Assembly: GCA_023418315.1 (NCBI GenBank) | Contig: JAEZZY010000026.1 | Span: forward strand, 1 to 35,589 | Reading direction: 5' to 3' | Source: Bacteroidota bacterium | GTDB lineage: Bacteria > Bacteroidota > Bacteroidia > Chitinophagales > Chitinophagaceae | Length of the DNA stretch: 35,589 nucleotides | Shown here: positions 14,419 to 22,532 of the stretch, piece by piece | How the letters are laid out: every line of letters begins with the position of its first letter | Numbering within the stretch: the first letter of the stretch is position 1 | Program-made: the position numbers and the translations under genes | Notes under the pieces: generated by a model | Told to the model about the DNA's origin: nothing | What the model saw: only the letters and a program-made list of their open reading frames with translations | Database searches by the model: none

Positions 14419-15102
14419 ATGGAACTATCCGGAAAAATATTAATTGTAGATGATGAGCAAGATATTATTGAATTTATCAGCTACAATCTCAAAGGAAAAG
14501 GCTACAAAATCTACACCGCAAAAGACGGCGTGGAAGCGCTGAAACAAGCAAAAGAACATACACCAGATCTCATTTTGCTGGATGTAATGATGCCGAATAA
14601 AGACGGCTTTCAAACGCTGAAAGAACTACGCAGGCAACCCGAATTTGAAGAAACAGTCATCATATTCCTAACGGCAATGAACGATGAAAAATCCGAAATT
14701 GAAGGGCTGAACCTTGGTGCTGATGATTTTATCGGAAAGCCTATAAAAACCGAGCTGTTGCTTACCCGCATCCATACCGCACTGCGTCGTGCAAAAAAGA
14801 CGGATGACCACGAGCAAAAAATGAATTTCGGCGATTTGGAAATCAATAAAACCAAATTTACCGTTACCTATAAAGACCAGGATATTACCCTTGCCAAAAA
14901 AGAATTTGAATTACTCTCGCTGCTCGCTTCCAAACCCGGACGGGTGTTTTTGAGAAATGAAATTTTGCAACGGGTATGGGGCACGGATGTAATTGTAGGC
15001 GACCGCACCATAGACGTGCATATTCGCAAAATCCGCCAGAAACTGGGTATAGACCTCATCACTACCGTGAAAGGCGTAGGTTATAAATTTGAAATGACGT
15101 AG
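14419..15102 (+). CDS. OmpR/PhoB-family response regulator
   Basis: The 227-residue product has a receiver domain (about 5-120) with the acidic pair D11-D12, the phosphoacceptor D55 in LILLDVMMP, T85 and K107 (GKP), followed by a winged-helix DNA-binding domain (about 128-226; FELLSLLASKPGRVF, DRTIDVHIRKIRQKLG). It would regulate transcription after phosphorylation by the kinase encoded 9 bases downstream. The frame extends to a TTG at 14407, but that overlaps the -7-like box; ATG at 14419 gives the usual short N-terminus. The layout is PhoB-like; the true signal is unknown. Confidence 0.93.
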   Translation: MELSGKILIVDDEQDIIEFISYNLKGKGYKIYTAKDGVEALKQAKEHTPDLILLDVMMPNKDGFQTLKELRRQPEFEETVIIFLTAMNDEKSEIEGLNLGADDFIGKPIKTELLLTRIHTALRRAKKTDDHEQKMNFGDLEINKTKFTVTYKDQDITLAKKEFELLSLLASKPGRVFLRNEILQRVWGTDVIVGDRTIDVHIRKIRQKLGIDLITTVKGVGYKFEMT

Positions 15103-15111
15103 CTTAGTTTT

Positions 15112-16173
15112 ATGTCATTCTTAGATACGAAGAATTTTTCTCCCAAAACGCTTTCCTTATTTACGGCTTTTATCATTTCCACGGTAAATGCGTTGCTGAG
15201 CTTACTGTTGGACCCTTTGTGGTATATCCCGCTCGTGGTGTTTAGCTTTACCTTCATCATCACCTACAACCTTTATTATTATACGCTGCAACGTTTTATT
15301 TACCGAAAAATAAAGCTCATTTATAAATTCATCTATCAGACCAAAGCCACTAAGCGAGAGGAATTTTTCTATGAAAACCTGCTCCCGCAAAAATCCATAG
15401 AAGAAGTGAGTGAAGATGTGCAGAAATGGGCGCAAAACAGAAGAGACGAAATAGAAATGCTTCAAAACAATGAAGAGTTTCGCAAGGAATTTCTGATGAA
15501 CCTGACGCACGAATTGCGCACCCCCATTTTTACCGTGCAGGGATTTGTAGAAACCTTGCTAAACGGCGCTATAGATGATAAAGATGTAAACCGCAGGTTT
15601 CTTACCAATGCTTCAAAAGGGATAGAACGTTTAGTGCGGCTGGTAGATGACCTGGCTGAGATTACCAAGCTGGAATCCGGAAAGATACCGATTGTAAAAG
15701 AAGATTTTTTTATTCAGGAGCTGATAGCGGAGGTCTTTGAAGAACTTTCTTTAAAAGCAAAAGAACGAAATATAAAATTTACATTTAAAAAAGGAACAGA
15801 AGGAGCGCTGGAAGTGTCGGCAGATAAACGAAAAATAAAGCAGGTATTGATTAACCTGGTGGAAAACGTATTGAAATACGGAAATGATCATGGAACCTTA
15901 ACCGCCGGTTGCTACCTCGTAGATGATGCACACGCCTATATAGAGCTTTCGGATAACGGACCCGGCATAGCAGAGGAGCATCTTCCACGGATTTTCGAGC
16001 GTTTTTACCGGGCAGACCGCAGCCGCAACAGTAAGATAGGCGGCACGGGTTTAGGCTTGTCCATCGTGAAGCATATTGTAGAAGCGCATGGGCAAACGGT
16101 AACGGTAAGAAGTACGGTAGGTGTCGGTTCTTCGTTCGGGTTTACCTTAGACAAAAAGAAAACATCCCTATAG
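15112..16173 (+). CDS. PhoR-like membrane sensor histidine kinase
   Basis: A 353-residue sensor kinase paired with the regulator 9 bases upstream. Two transmembrane helices (about 14-34 and 38-58) form an N-terminal hairpin with almost no periplasmic loop, so it may sense a membrane or internal partner rather than a periplasmic ligand. There follow a linker helix, the H-box with H133 (NLTHELRTPI), the N-box (N248, N252), DNGPGI (281-286) and the G2 box GGTGLGLSIVK (310-320). All catalytic motifs are intact. The gene end overlaps a bidirectional hairpin whose left arm contains its last codons. A link to phosphate cannot be claimed, as no pst genes are near. Confidence 0.93.
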   Translation: MSFLDTKNFSPKTLSLFTAFIISTVNALLSLLLDPLWYIPLVVFSFTFIITYNLYYYTLQRFIYRKIKLIYKFIYQTKATKREEFFYENLLPQKSIEEVSEDVQKWAQNRRDEIEMLQNNEEFRKEFLMNLTHELRTPIFTVQGFVETLLNGAIDDKDVNRRFLTNASKGIERLVRLVDDLAEITKLESGKIPIVKEDFFIQELIAEVFEELSLKAKERNIKFTFKKGTEGALEVSADKRKIKQVLINLVENVLKYGNDHGTLTAGCYLVDDAHAYIELSDNGPGIAEEHLPRIFERFYRADRSRNSKIGGTGLGLSIVKHIVEAHGQTVTVRSTVGVGSSFGFTLDKKKTSL

Positions 16174-16197
16174 CAGCAAGCTCCATAGGGATGTTTT
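16159..16197. terminator. Bidirectional terminator between the kinase and DUF1015 genes
   Basis: AAAACATCCCTAT (16159-16171) and its exact reverse complement (16185-16197) enclose a 13-base loop. T-rich tracts follow on both strands. It ends the kinase gene rightward (overlapping its TAG) and the DUF502-serC-DUF1015 operon leftward. Confidence 0.9.
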
Positions 16198-16217
16198 GTT
16201 TATTTTTTTTGCTGCGC

Positions 16218-17459
16218 TTAGATTAGGTACACGACCAATCCATCACGGGTCTTCGGCTCAAACCAGGTACTCTTGGGAGGCATTACATTCCCGCTGTCGG
16301 CTATGTCAAACAATTGCTGAATGCTTACCGGATAACAGGAAAAAGCCGCAGCCATTTCCCCGCTGTCCACCCGTTGTTCCAGGGCTTTCATCCCACGGAT
16401 GCCGCCTATAAAATCTACACGTTTATCCGTGCGCGGGTCATGTATATCCAGCACTTTGGAAAGTACATTTTCTTGCAGGATAGTTACATCCAGTACGCCT
16501 ACAGGGTCGTTATTAAAAGAGCCTTTCTTCGCTGTCAGTTTATACCATTCTTTATTGAGGTACATTCCAAATTCATGCGGTTTAGCAGGTTTATAGGCAG
16601 TTTTGCCGAGTTTTTCTATCGTAAAATTTTCGTTCAGTGCCCTTAAGAATGCTTCGGCCGATAATCCATTCAGGTCTTTTACCACACGGTTGTAATCCAT
16701 AATCTGGGTTTGGCTTGCGGGGAAGATGGCTGTGATAAAATAATTGAACGATTCATCTCCGGTAATGGACATACCTGCCTCGCGCATTTCCTTACATACC
16801 TTACCGGCCGATGCGGCACGGTGATGCCCGTCTGCTATGTAGGTGGCAGGTACTTCCGTATCAAAAAGATTGGTGATGCGCGCCACTTTCGCATAGTCGT
16901 CCATCACCCAGAAAATGTGGCGGATGCCGTCTTCGGAAACGAAATCATAATTCGGTTTGTGAACTTTTTTCCAGTCTTCTATAATCTGTTGCACATCTTC
17001 CTGGTCGTTATAGGCAAGAAATACAATGCCCGTTTGTGCATGGGTGGTTTTAATATGATTGATGCGATCCAGTTCTTTTTCCGGGCGGGTAAATTCATGT
17101 TTTTTTATCACTCCGTTGAAATAATCATCACAGGAAGAAGCGCATACCAGCCCAGTTTGCGAGCGTCCGTTCATCACCAATTCGTAGATGTAGTAGCAAG
17201 GTTCCTTATCCTGCACCATTATTTTTTGATGAATAAACGCATCCAGGTTTTCTTTTGCTTTTTCATATACCTGCATACTATGTACGTCCACATTTTCGGG
17301 AAGGTCTATCTCCGAGCGGGTAACATGGTAAAAATGATACGGGTCCTTTTTGTACTGTCTTGCTTCTTCCACATTTACCACATCATAGGGCAAGGTAGCC
17401 AGTTGCGGGGCAATGCTGTTCTTGGGTCTTAATCCTTTAAAAGGAATGATTTTAGCCAT
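16218..17459 (-). CDS. DUF1015 family protein
   Basis: A 413-residue member of the DUF1015 family. The family hallmark ADGHHRAASA lies in the middle, the N-terminus carries the PFKGLRP..LPYDVV block, and FIGGIRGM and MPPKSTWFEPKTRDGLVV close the C-terminus. The biochemical function is not established. In many bacteria it neighbours serA or serC, and here it lies 69 bases downstream of serC on the same strand, so a role linked to serine or phosphoserine metabolism is a reasonable inference. It is the last gene of the operon, ending at the bidirectional terminator. Confidence 0.9.
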   Translation of the reverse strand: MAKIIPFKGLRPKNSIAPQLATLPYDVVNVEEARQYKKDPYHFYHVTRSEIDLPENVDVHSMQVYEKAKENLDAFIHQKIMVQDKEPCYYIYELVMNGRSQTGLVCASSCDDYFNGVIKKHEFTRPEKELDRINHIKTTHAQTGIVFLAYNDQEDVQQIIEDWKKVHKPNYDFVSEDGIRHIFWVMDDYAKVARITNLFDTEVPATYIADGHHRAASAGKVCKEMREAGMSITGDESFNYFITAIFPASQTQIMDYNRVVKDLNGLSAEAFLRALNENFTIEKLGKTAYKPAKPHEFGMYLNKEWYKLTAKKGSFNNDPVGVLDVTILQENVLSKVLDIHDPRTDKRVDFIGGIRGMKALEQRVDSGEMAAAFSCYPVSIQQLFDIADSGNVMPPKSTWFEPKTRDGLVVYLI

Positions 17460-17528
17460 AATTTATCGTATTCAAAAATTAAAAAGTAAGGATTTAAAAT
17501 TGAAATCGGTTACACCATCCGTGCCGGT

Positions 17529-18599
17529 TTATTTTCCTATAACTTCAAATTGCTGCATCAATGATACTAATTTTCCTACATCTGCCAGCGAAATCGCATT
17601 ATATAGGGAAGCCCGAAAGCCCCCTACCGCACGATGCCCTTCGATGCCGCTGATATTATTTTCTGCACAAAATTTTAAAAAAGCCGTTTCGGTCTGCTTA
17701 TCCTTAGCCCGGAAACATACATTCATATCCGAACGGTGCTGCCTGTTGCTCACCATCGGGACAAACATAGGGTTGCTGTCTATCTCTTCATACAATACTT
17801 GTGCTTTGGCTTGATTTTCTTTAGCAATCACATGCAGGCTTCGCTTGCGCATCCACCTCAGCGTGAGCAAGGATGTATAAATGGCAAATATAGGTGGTGT
17901 GTTGAGCACGGAATGTTGCCTGGCATGTAGCCCGTAATCCAGCATAGGCGAAAGCCTGCGCACTTGTTTTTTGAGAAAATCTTTGTGAATAACAACAAGC
18001 GTAACGCCTGCCGGGCCTATGTTTTTTTGTGCTACTGCATAAAACAAAGCGCAGGAAGTATAGTTGAATTTACGACTTAGAATATCGCTGCTCATATCCG
18101 CTACTATAGGCGTTTGGGTTTGGGGCAGGGTCTTCCATTGCGTGCCGTATAGCGTATTGTTGGTAGTGAGGTAGAGATAGGAAAGATGGCGTGGAATGAA
18201 GGAAGGCGCTTCCGGCAAATGGTTATACTGATCTTCTTTGGAAGAACTGAGGATATGCACGTTGCCGTAATGTTTTGCCGCTTCTGCAGCCATCGCCGCC
18301 CAGTGCCCGCTGTCTATATAACCCGCTGTCTGTTCCTTTCCCAGAAAATTCATCGGTATCATATCAAATTGCAGCCTGCCGCCTTGCAACCAGAGGATTT
18401 CATAATCGTTATTCAATTCGCAAAGTTCATTTACCAGGGCTTTGCTTTCTTCCAGAATCGCTTCAAACAATTTTCCTCTGTGGGGAATTTCCAGAATGGA
18501 TAAACCGGAGCCTTCATAATCAAGAATAGCCGCAGAGGCTTCCTGTAGCACTTCTTGCGGCAAGGCTGCGGGTCCCGATCCGAAATTAATTTTGTGCAT
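17529..18599 (-). CDS. serC: Phosphoserine aminotransferase
   Basis: PLP-dependent transaminase that converts 3-phosphohydroxypyruvate and glutamate to phosphoserine, step two of serine synthesis (and a related step towards pyridoxal phosphate). The 356-residue length is typical. Visible motifs are the N-terminal NFGSGPAALP, GGRLQFDMIPMN, the PLP-ring Asp D168 in VADMSSD, the Schiff-base lysine K192 in AQKNIGPAG and the C-terminal EGHRAVGGFRASLYNA. The start overlaps the end of the upstream DUF502 gene by 14 bases, so translation is probably coupled. No serA is present in the window. Confidence 0.96.
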   Translation of the reverse strand: MHKINFGSGPAALPQEVLQEASAAILDYEGSGLSILEIPHRGKLFEAILEESKALVNELCELNNDYEILWLQGGRLQFDMIPMNFLGKEQTAGYIDSGHWAAMAAEAAKHYGNVHILSSSKEDQYNHLPEAPSFIPRHLSYLYLTTNNTLYGTQWKTLPQTQTPIVADMSSDILSRKFNYTSCALFYAVAQKNIGPAGVTLVVIHKDFLKKQVRRLSPMLDYGLHARQHSVLNTPPIFAIYTSLLTLRWMRKRSLHVIAKENQAKAQVLYEEIDSNPMFVPMVSNRQHRSDMNVCFRAKDKQTETAFLKFCAENNISGIEGHRAVGGFRASLYNAISLADVGKLVSLMQQFEVIGK

Positions 18600-19197
18600 T
18601 CAATCTGTTTATTTTATCAAAATGTTTTTCTTCATCCGAGCCGGCTACCCCACCGCTCACGGCAAATTTCATCGCTTCCGCAGCCGTCATCTTGGTAATG
18701 GGTTTTATGTTTTTGGCATCCACCACAATCACATAGCCGGATATGGCGTAGGAATGGGGTAAATATACCGCCGACTTGGCGCTCATTCCCAGATACGAAA
18801 GATCCGCCTGCGTCATAAAACCGATACGCCATACTTCGGGATTGAGGTTGGTACATACCCACACCGGTTTATTGAACCTTCGTTTATCCCCTACAAAAGA
18901 ATCCATTACATCTTTGATGGAGGAATAAAGGTATTTGATGCCGGGGATATGTTCCAGCAAATAATCAAATCCATCGAAGAGCAAACGCCCTATAAAAAAG
19001 CGCGTACCGAGATAACCGATGGTAGTGATAATGCTGATGACGATGATAAAGCCCAGTCCGCGCGGCACCCAGTTCAGCAGCAGGCTGTCTATGCTATCGA
19101 ACACCGTATAAATCACATAAGCCGTGATTGCTATAGGGCTAAGAATTAATAGCCCTTGCAAAAAAGACCGGAAAATGATACTGGCTATTTTTCGCAT
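18586..19197 (-). CDS. DUF502 family membrane protein
   Basis: A 203-residue DUF502 protein with two N-terminal transmembrane segments (FLQGLLILSPIAITAYVIYTVF and LGFIIVISIITTIGYLG), then HIPGIKYLYSSIKDVMD and VYLPHSYAISGYVIVV, which are family blocks. The function is unknown. An upstream TTG at 19257 is possible but lies near the divergent promoter; ATG at 19197 gives a normal family N-terminus, MRKIASIIFRSFLQG. A -7-like TACCTTTA on the minus strand (19218-19225) lies between the two. It is the first gene of the DUF502-serC-DUF1015 unit, overlapping serC by 14 bases. Confidence 0.88.
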   Translation of the reverse strand: MRKIASIIFRSFLQGLLILSPIAITAYVIYTVFDSIDSLLLNWVPRGLGFIIVISIITTIGYLGTRFFIGRLLFDGFDYLLEHIPGIKYLYSSIKDVMDSFVGDKRRFNKPVWVCTNLNPEVWRIGFMTQADLSYLGMSAKSAVYLPHSYAISGYVIVVDAKNIKPITKMTAAEAMKFAVSGGVAGSDEEKHFDKINRLNAQN

Positions 19198-19214
19198 TCG
19201 GTTGTAAAATGACC

Positions 19215-19244
19215 TTGTAAAGGTAACGGGTAAAACTATATTTG
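19215..19244 (+). promoter_or_regulatory. Consensus Bacteroidota promoter of the PagL-like gene
   Basis: TTG (19215-19217), 19 bases, then TATATTTG (19237-19244): a full match to TTG-N19-TAnnTTTG, 19 bases before the ATG at 19264. It overlaps the leader of the divergent DUF502 gene. Confidence 0.75.
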
Positions 19245-19263
19245 CTTTCGTTTTCAAAAGGAA

Positions 19264-20385
19264 ATGTTACGCGCTCTCGGAATAATTATAGGTATTTTTT
19301 TCATCCTCACAGCTACGGCACAATCCCCTCAAAAAGGTGCCGGCATAGGGATGGAATGGAATGGTTTTGCAGGAAAAGTTTTTAAACATACCCAAAATTT
19401 CAAAGCACCGGTACCGACGCTTACTACCGGCACAGAGCTGAATATAGTATGGAAAACACAGGGCAAAGAAGCCTGGCAGCAGCGAAGAAATTACCCTACC
19501 ATAGGCTTGGGAATGTATTATGTGGACTATGGCTATAATGCGGTTTATGGAAAAGCATTCGGCATTTATCCCAATGTAGAGCTACCGCTGTTAAGAGGTA
19601 AAAAGCTGGAATGGGTTTGCCGCATGGGCTTCGGATTTTCTTACCTCACCAAGCGCTATGAAACCGCCCCTGCATGGGATACAATCAACAATGCTATAGG
19701 CAGCCATGTCAATAACTTCACACTGCTCAGCAGCACCTTGCGCTACCGCATCAATGAGCATTGGGATGTGCAGGCAGGCTTTAGTTTTTTTCATGCAAGT
19801 AATGCCTCCCTAAGGCTGCCCAATTTAGGCATCAATACGATAGGCGGGCAAATCGGGCTGCGCTATTTTCCGGTAAGTTCTCAACCAAAAAAAATCATAC
19901 GCCACCTGCCCAAGCTGAAAAATCGGATTTTATGGCAAGCGCGCATCGGCATTTCCGCCATCGAATACGGCACGAAGGATGGTCCGCTCTACCCTATCTA
20001 CATGGGTTCTTTGTATGCAAGCAAAAGATACCTGAGTAAGAATAAACTGTTTGCCGGCATAGATTATTCTTACCACACGCATATTTACAGTTTTCAGGTA
20101 AATAATGAAATCAACAAAGGCAATGAAAAAGCACATTCCTGGAAAAGCAGTGTATTCATAGGGCATGAATTGCTGATTGGCCGTTTTGGTATTATGATGC
20201 AAATGGGCATGTATGTAAAGCAAGCAATGCTGAAATTGGACCCTTTATATTTCAAAATCGGCACCAACATCTACCTCCTTCAAAAAGAAAAAGGAATCTT
20301 AAAAGAACTGAGCTATGCAGTGTTGTTAAAAACGCATCAATTTCAGGCGGAGTATGTGGAAATGGGGCTTGGATGGGGTTTTTAA
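19264..20385 (+). CDS. PagL-like acyloxyacyl hydrolase (lipid A deacylase family), outer membrane
   Basis: A 373-residue exported protein with a signal peptide (about 1-19, ending ATAQ), many beta-strand-like segments and the family active-site block FFHASN with H177 and S179, followed by LPNLGINTIG. In PagL the His-Ser pair removes a 3-O-linked acyl chain of lipid A; here the family placement rests on this block and the barrel-like pattern. The C-terminal half (about 215-373), with YSYHTHIYSFQ and EYVEMGLGWGF, is an extra set of strands, longer than the short PagL barrel but usual for Bacteroidota members. Envelope modification is the likely role, substrate unproven. Monocistronic with a consensus promoter. 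Confidence 0.83.
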   Translation: MLRALGIIIGIFFILTATAQSPQKGAGIGMEWNGFAGKVFKHTQNFKAPVPTLTTGTELNIVWKTQGKEAWQQRRNYPTIGLGMYYVDYGYNAVYGKAFGIYPNVELPLLRGKKLEWVCRMGFGFSYLTKRYETAPAWDTINNAIGSHVNNFTLLSSTLRYRINEHWDVQAGFSFFHASNASLRLPNLGINTIGGQIGLRYFPVSSQPKKIIRHLPKLKNRILWQARIGISAIEYGTKDGPLYPIYMGSLYASKRYLSKNKLFAGIDYSYHTHIYSFQVNNEINKGNEKAHSWKSSVFIGHELLIGRFGIMMQMGMYVKQAMLKLDPLYFKIGTNIYLLQKEKGILKELSYAVLLKTHQFQAEYVEMGLGWGF

Positions 20386-20470
20386 TCCAAAAATTTATCT
20401 TAAATAAACTTTTATTCCTAAAAAACAAGAGTTTTCTTCGGGCGACCTCTATGTTTCATAAAAAAAATCC

Positions 20471-20478
20471 TAATTTTG
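20471..20478 (+). promoter_or_regulatory. -7 box of the zinc-ribbon gene
   Basis: TAATTTTG is a perfect TAnnTTTG match, implying a leader of about 50 bases before the ATG at 20534. Confidence 0.6.
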
Positions 20479-20533
20479 CAACTCTTTTAACCGATTTGTT
20501 CAACAAGTTTCATAAAATATTATTGCTAAAAAT

Positions 20534-21289
20534 ATGGCTACAGTAAAAGATTTTTCCGTAGAAGAAAAGCTGAGCGCGGTACTCACTCTTCAAAAGATTG
20601 ATTCTAAAATAGATGAAATCAGAACGCTGAAGGGAGAATTGCCTATGGAAGTAAAAGATCTGGAAGATGAAATAGAGGGGCTGAATACCCGCCTCCAAAA
20701 CCTGAATGCGGAAGATGAAAACATCAACAAATTCATAGCCGCAAAACAAGATGCAAAAAAAGAAGCTCAGGCGCTGATCAAAAAATACGAAAAGCAGCAG
20801 GATAATGTAAAAAACAACCGCGAGTTTGAAGCCATCAACAAAGAGATGGAAATGCAGGAATTGGAAATGAAGCTCAATGACAAGCATATCAAAGATGCGC
20901 AAATAGAACTCAAAGAGCGTGTGGGCGTGCGGGTGAAAACAGAAGAAAAAATAGCCGAAGTGGAAGAATCCTTGAAGGCTAAAAAAGCGGAGCTGGAAAA
21001 AATCATCAAAGACACGGAAAAAGAAGAAACACAGCTTGCTACAAAATCGGCTGATGCTAAGGGAAAAGTAGATGAACGCTTGCTTTCCGCCTATGAACGC
21101 ATTCGCGAAAGTTATAAAAACGGATTGGCGGTAGTGCCTATTGTGCGGGATTCTTGCGGGGGGTGTTTTAATGTGATTCCTCCTCAGCGTCAGTCGGAAA
21201 TTCGTCAGCGGAAGAAAATCATCGTATGTGAGCATTGCGGCCGCATTCTGGTGGATAACGATCTGAACGACCAAGTGAAAATTAAATAA
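20534..21289 (+). CDS. Coiled-coil C4 zinc-ribbon protein
   Basis: A 251-residue protein with a long charged coiled coil (about 10-185) and a C-terminal zinc ribbon with C208-x2-C211 and C232-x2-C235 (DSCGGC..VCEHCGRIL). This is the architecture of the DUF164/C4-type zinc-ribbon family found in most bacteria, often beside a NIF3-like gene; no such gene is seen here. A nucleic-acid or ribosome-linked role is commonly proposed but unproven. It has a perfect -7 box upstream and a terminator at 21309-21341. The antisense strand is open for about 250 codons only because of the coiled-coil codon bias. Confidence 0.88.
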   Translation: MATVKDFSVEEKLSAVLTLQKIDSKIDEIRTLKGELPMEVKDLEDEIEGLNTRLQNLNAEDENINKFIAAKQDAKKEAQALIKKYEKQQDNVKNNREFEAINKEMEMQELEMKLNDKHIKDAQIELKERVGVRVKTEEKIAEVEESLKAKKAELEKIIKDTEKEETQLATKSADAKGKVDERLLSAYERIRESYKNGLAVVPIVRDSCGGCFNVIPPQRQSEIRQRKKIIVCEHCGRILVDNDLNDQVKIK

Positions 21290-21308
21290 GAAACCATTTC
21301 TATTTTCT

Positions 21309-21341
21309 AAAAAGCCAAATCCAAAACGGGTCTGGCTTTTT
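21309..21341 (+). terminator. Terminator after the zinc-ribbon gene
   Basis: AAAAAGCCA (21309-21317) and its exact reverse complement TGGCTTTTT (21333-21341) form a 9-bp stem with a 15-base loop and a T run. Confidence 0.8.
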
Positions 21342-21389
21342 TGGTTTTTATAGGTAAAATGTGGAGACGAAGGATTACGGTGTTTTCCT

Positions 21390-22022
21390 TTACCGAAGGA
21401 ATAAATGCGGTCTTCGTTTCTTCATTTCTCTTGCGATACTCAGCTCTTGCGGCGCTCCGATAAGTTCCAATTCGGTTACGATTTTTTGATAGCTTTCATC
21501 ATTTCTGTTTTGGCTCAGCTTGAAGGTTGCGTGCAGGTTTTGCAGTTTAATCTCAAAACCGGCTATCGCTTTCACCCCCGCAAGCACATACTCGCGGGTC
21601 ATGTTTTCCAATAGTTCGGGCTGTGCTCTCTGATCTTCAAAATGATGGGTCAGTTCTTTCAGCAGTATTATTGTTTGTTCGTCCGTATAAAATTCCATTA
21701 CGCCTGTTGCCTGCACAGACATATAGTTCCAGGTGCTGCCGTGTCCCCGTTCATTGTACCAGCTTGCACTGATGTAGCATTGAGGTCCGGTAAATAAGAT
21801 GAGGGCGTTAGGGTTTTCCTCAAAAGCCTGGTGGTGGTCGGTATGGCGCATAAAATGTCCGCGAATGGATATTTCTTTATCGCGGACATGAATTAATACG
21901 GGAATTTGTGTGGCTACGGCTTGATTATGCTGTGTGGCTATTAAGGTAACGAATGGATTTTCCTGCATAAAGGCAACTATTGCATCGAAATCCTTCTCCG
22001 TAAAATAAGGCATTTTATACAT
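21390..22022 (-). CDS. PaiB-family FMN-binding protein
   Basis: A 210-residue protein of the PaiB family (FMN-binding split barrel). Signature blocks are ENPFVTLIAT near the N-terminus, ISIRGHFMRHTDHHQAF, the LILFTGPQCYISASWY block and TWNYMSVQATG. Bacillus PaiB is described as a negative regulator of sporulation and protease genes, but in most organisms these proteins have no proven DNA-binding role, so 'flavin-binding protein' is the safer reading. It starts 33 bases after the DUF983 stop on the same strand and may share its transcript. Confidence 0.87.
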   Translation of the reverse strand: MYKMPYFTEKDFDAIVAFMQENPFVTLIATQHNQAVATQIPVLIHVRDKEISIRGHFMRHTDHHQAFEENPNALILFTGPQCYISASWYNERGHGSTWNYMSVQATGVMEFYTDEQTIILLKELTHHFEDQRAQPELLENMTREYVLAGVKAIAGFEIKLQNLHATFKLSQNRNDESYQKIVTELELIGAPQELSIAREMKKRRPHLFLR

Positions 22023-22055
22023 GCTATCAGTGTTATAGCCAACCGGATGTTTTTT

Positions 22056-22469
22056 TTAGATTTCCTCTGATTTTACGGTGCTTCCTTTACCGTATTTTAC
22101 AAACATATTGAGGTAAAGTACGCGTGAAATACGCATGAGCCAGGGCTGCATGAGGAGCGAGATAAGCACGGAAATTCCCAATGCGATAAAAATACTATTG
22201 TCTAAATAAGACAATCCGAAGATAATCCAATAGGCGATGAAGCATGCGGCCATCAACCCCACGGTAAGCGCATAACTTACATAACCAGTACCATAATAAA
22301 ACCCTACTTCCAATTCCATTTTCTGCCCGCATACTTCGCATTTATCGGGCATTTCCAGTAATCGGTTGAGGGGGAAGATACTTTTGGTAATAAACATGTT
22401 TCCTTTTCTGCAATTTGGGCATTTCATCTTGAACATACTTGATACGAGCCCGGGAACTTTTCCTGCCAT
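22056..22469 (-). CDS. DUF983 family membrane protein
   Basis: A 137-residue protein with a zinc-ribbon-like start, C17-x2-C20 (MKCPNCRKGNMF) and C44-x2-C47 (DKCEVCGQKMELEVGFYYGTGY), then two transmembrane helices (about 65-85 and 93-115). This is the DUF983 pattern; the function is unknown. The frame reaches a TTG at 22487, but that codon lies inside a perfect -7 box (22485-22492), so transcription would begin downstream of it and the ATG at 22469 is the likely start. That gives a leader of only about ten bases. Confidence 0.88.
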   Translation of the reverse strand: MAGKVPGLVSSMFKMKCPNCRKGNMFITKSIFPLNRLLEMPDKCEVCGQKMELEVGFYYGTGYVSYALTVGLMAACFIAYWIIFGLSYLDNSIFIALGISVLISLLMQPWLMRISRVLYLNMFVKYGKGSTVKSEEI

Positions 22470-22484
22470 TTTGTAAAATTTTCG

Positions 22485-22492
22485 CAAAGATA
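22485..22492 (-). promoter_or_regulatory. -7 box of the DUF983 gene
   Basis: TATCTTTG on the minus strand, perfect TAnnTTTG, 15 bases before the ATG at 22469. It decides against the upstream TTG start. Confidence 0.65.
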
Positions 22493-22532
22493 GCGCATAA
22501 TCATATAGTATTTGCAGCTATTTAGCATGGGC

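Noticed and set aside
14407..14421. TTG start for the response regulator
   Set aside because: The TTG is part of the -7-like box TATTATTG, and the ATG at 14419 gives a normal N-terminus.
16710..17432. 240-codon open frame on the plus strand
   Set aside because: Antisense to the DUF1015 gene, no domain pattern.
20510..21274. 254-codon open frame on the minus strand, very rich in Phe
   Set aside because: Antisense of the coiled-coil zinc-ribbon gene; Lys/Glu codons read as Phe/Leu in reverse.
22470..22487. TTG start for the DUF983 gene
   Set aside because: The TTG lies inside a perfect TATCTTTG promoter box, so it would not be in the transcript.
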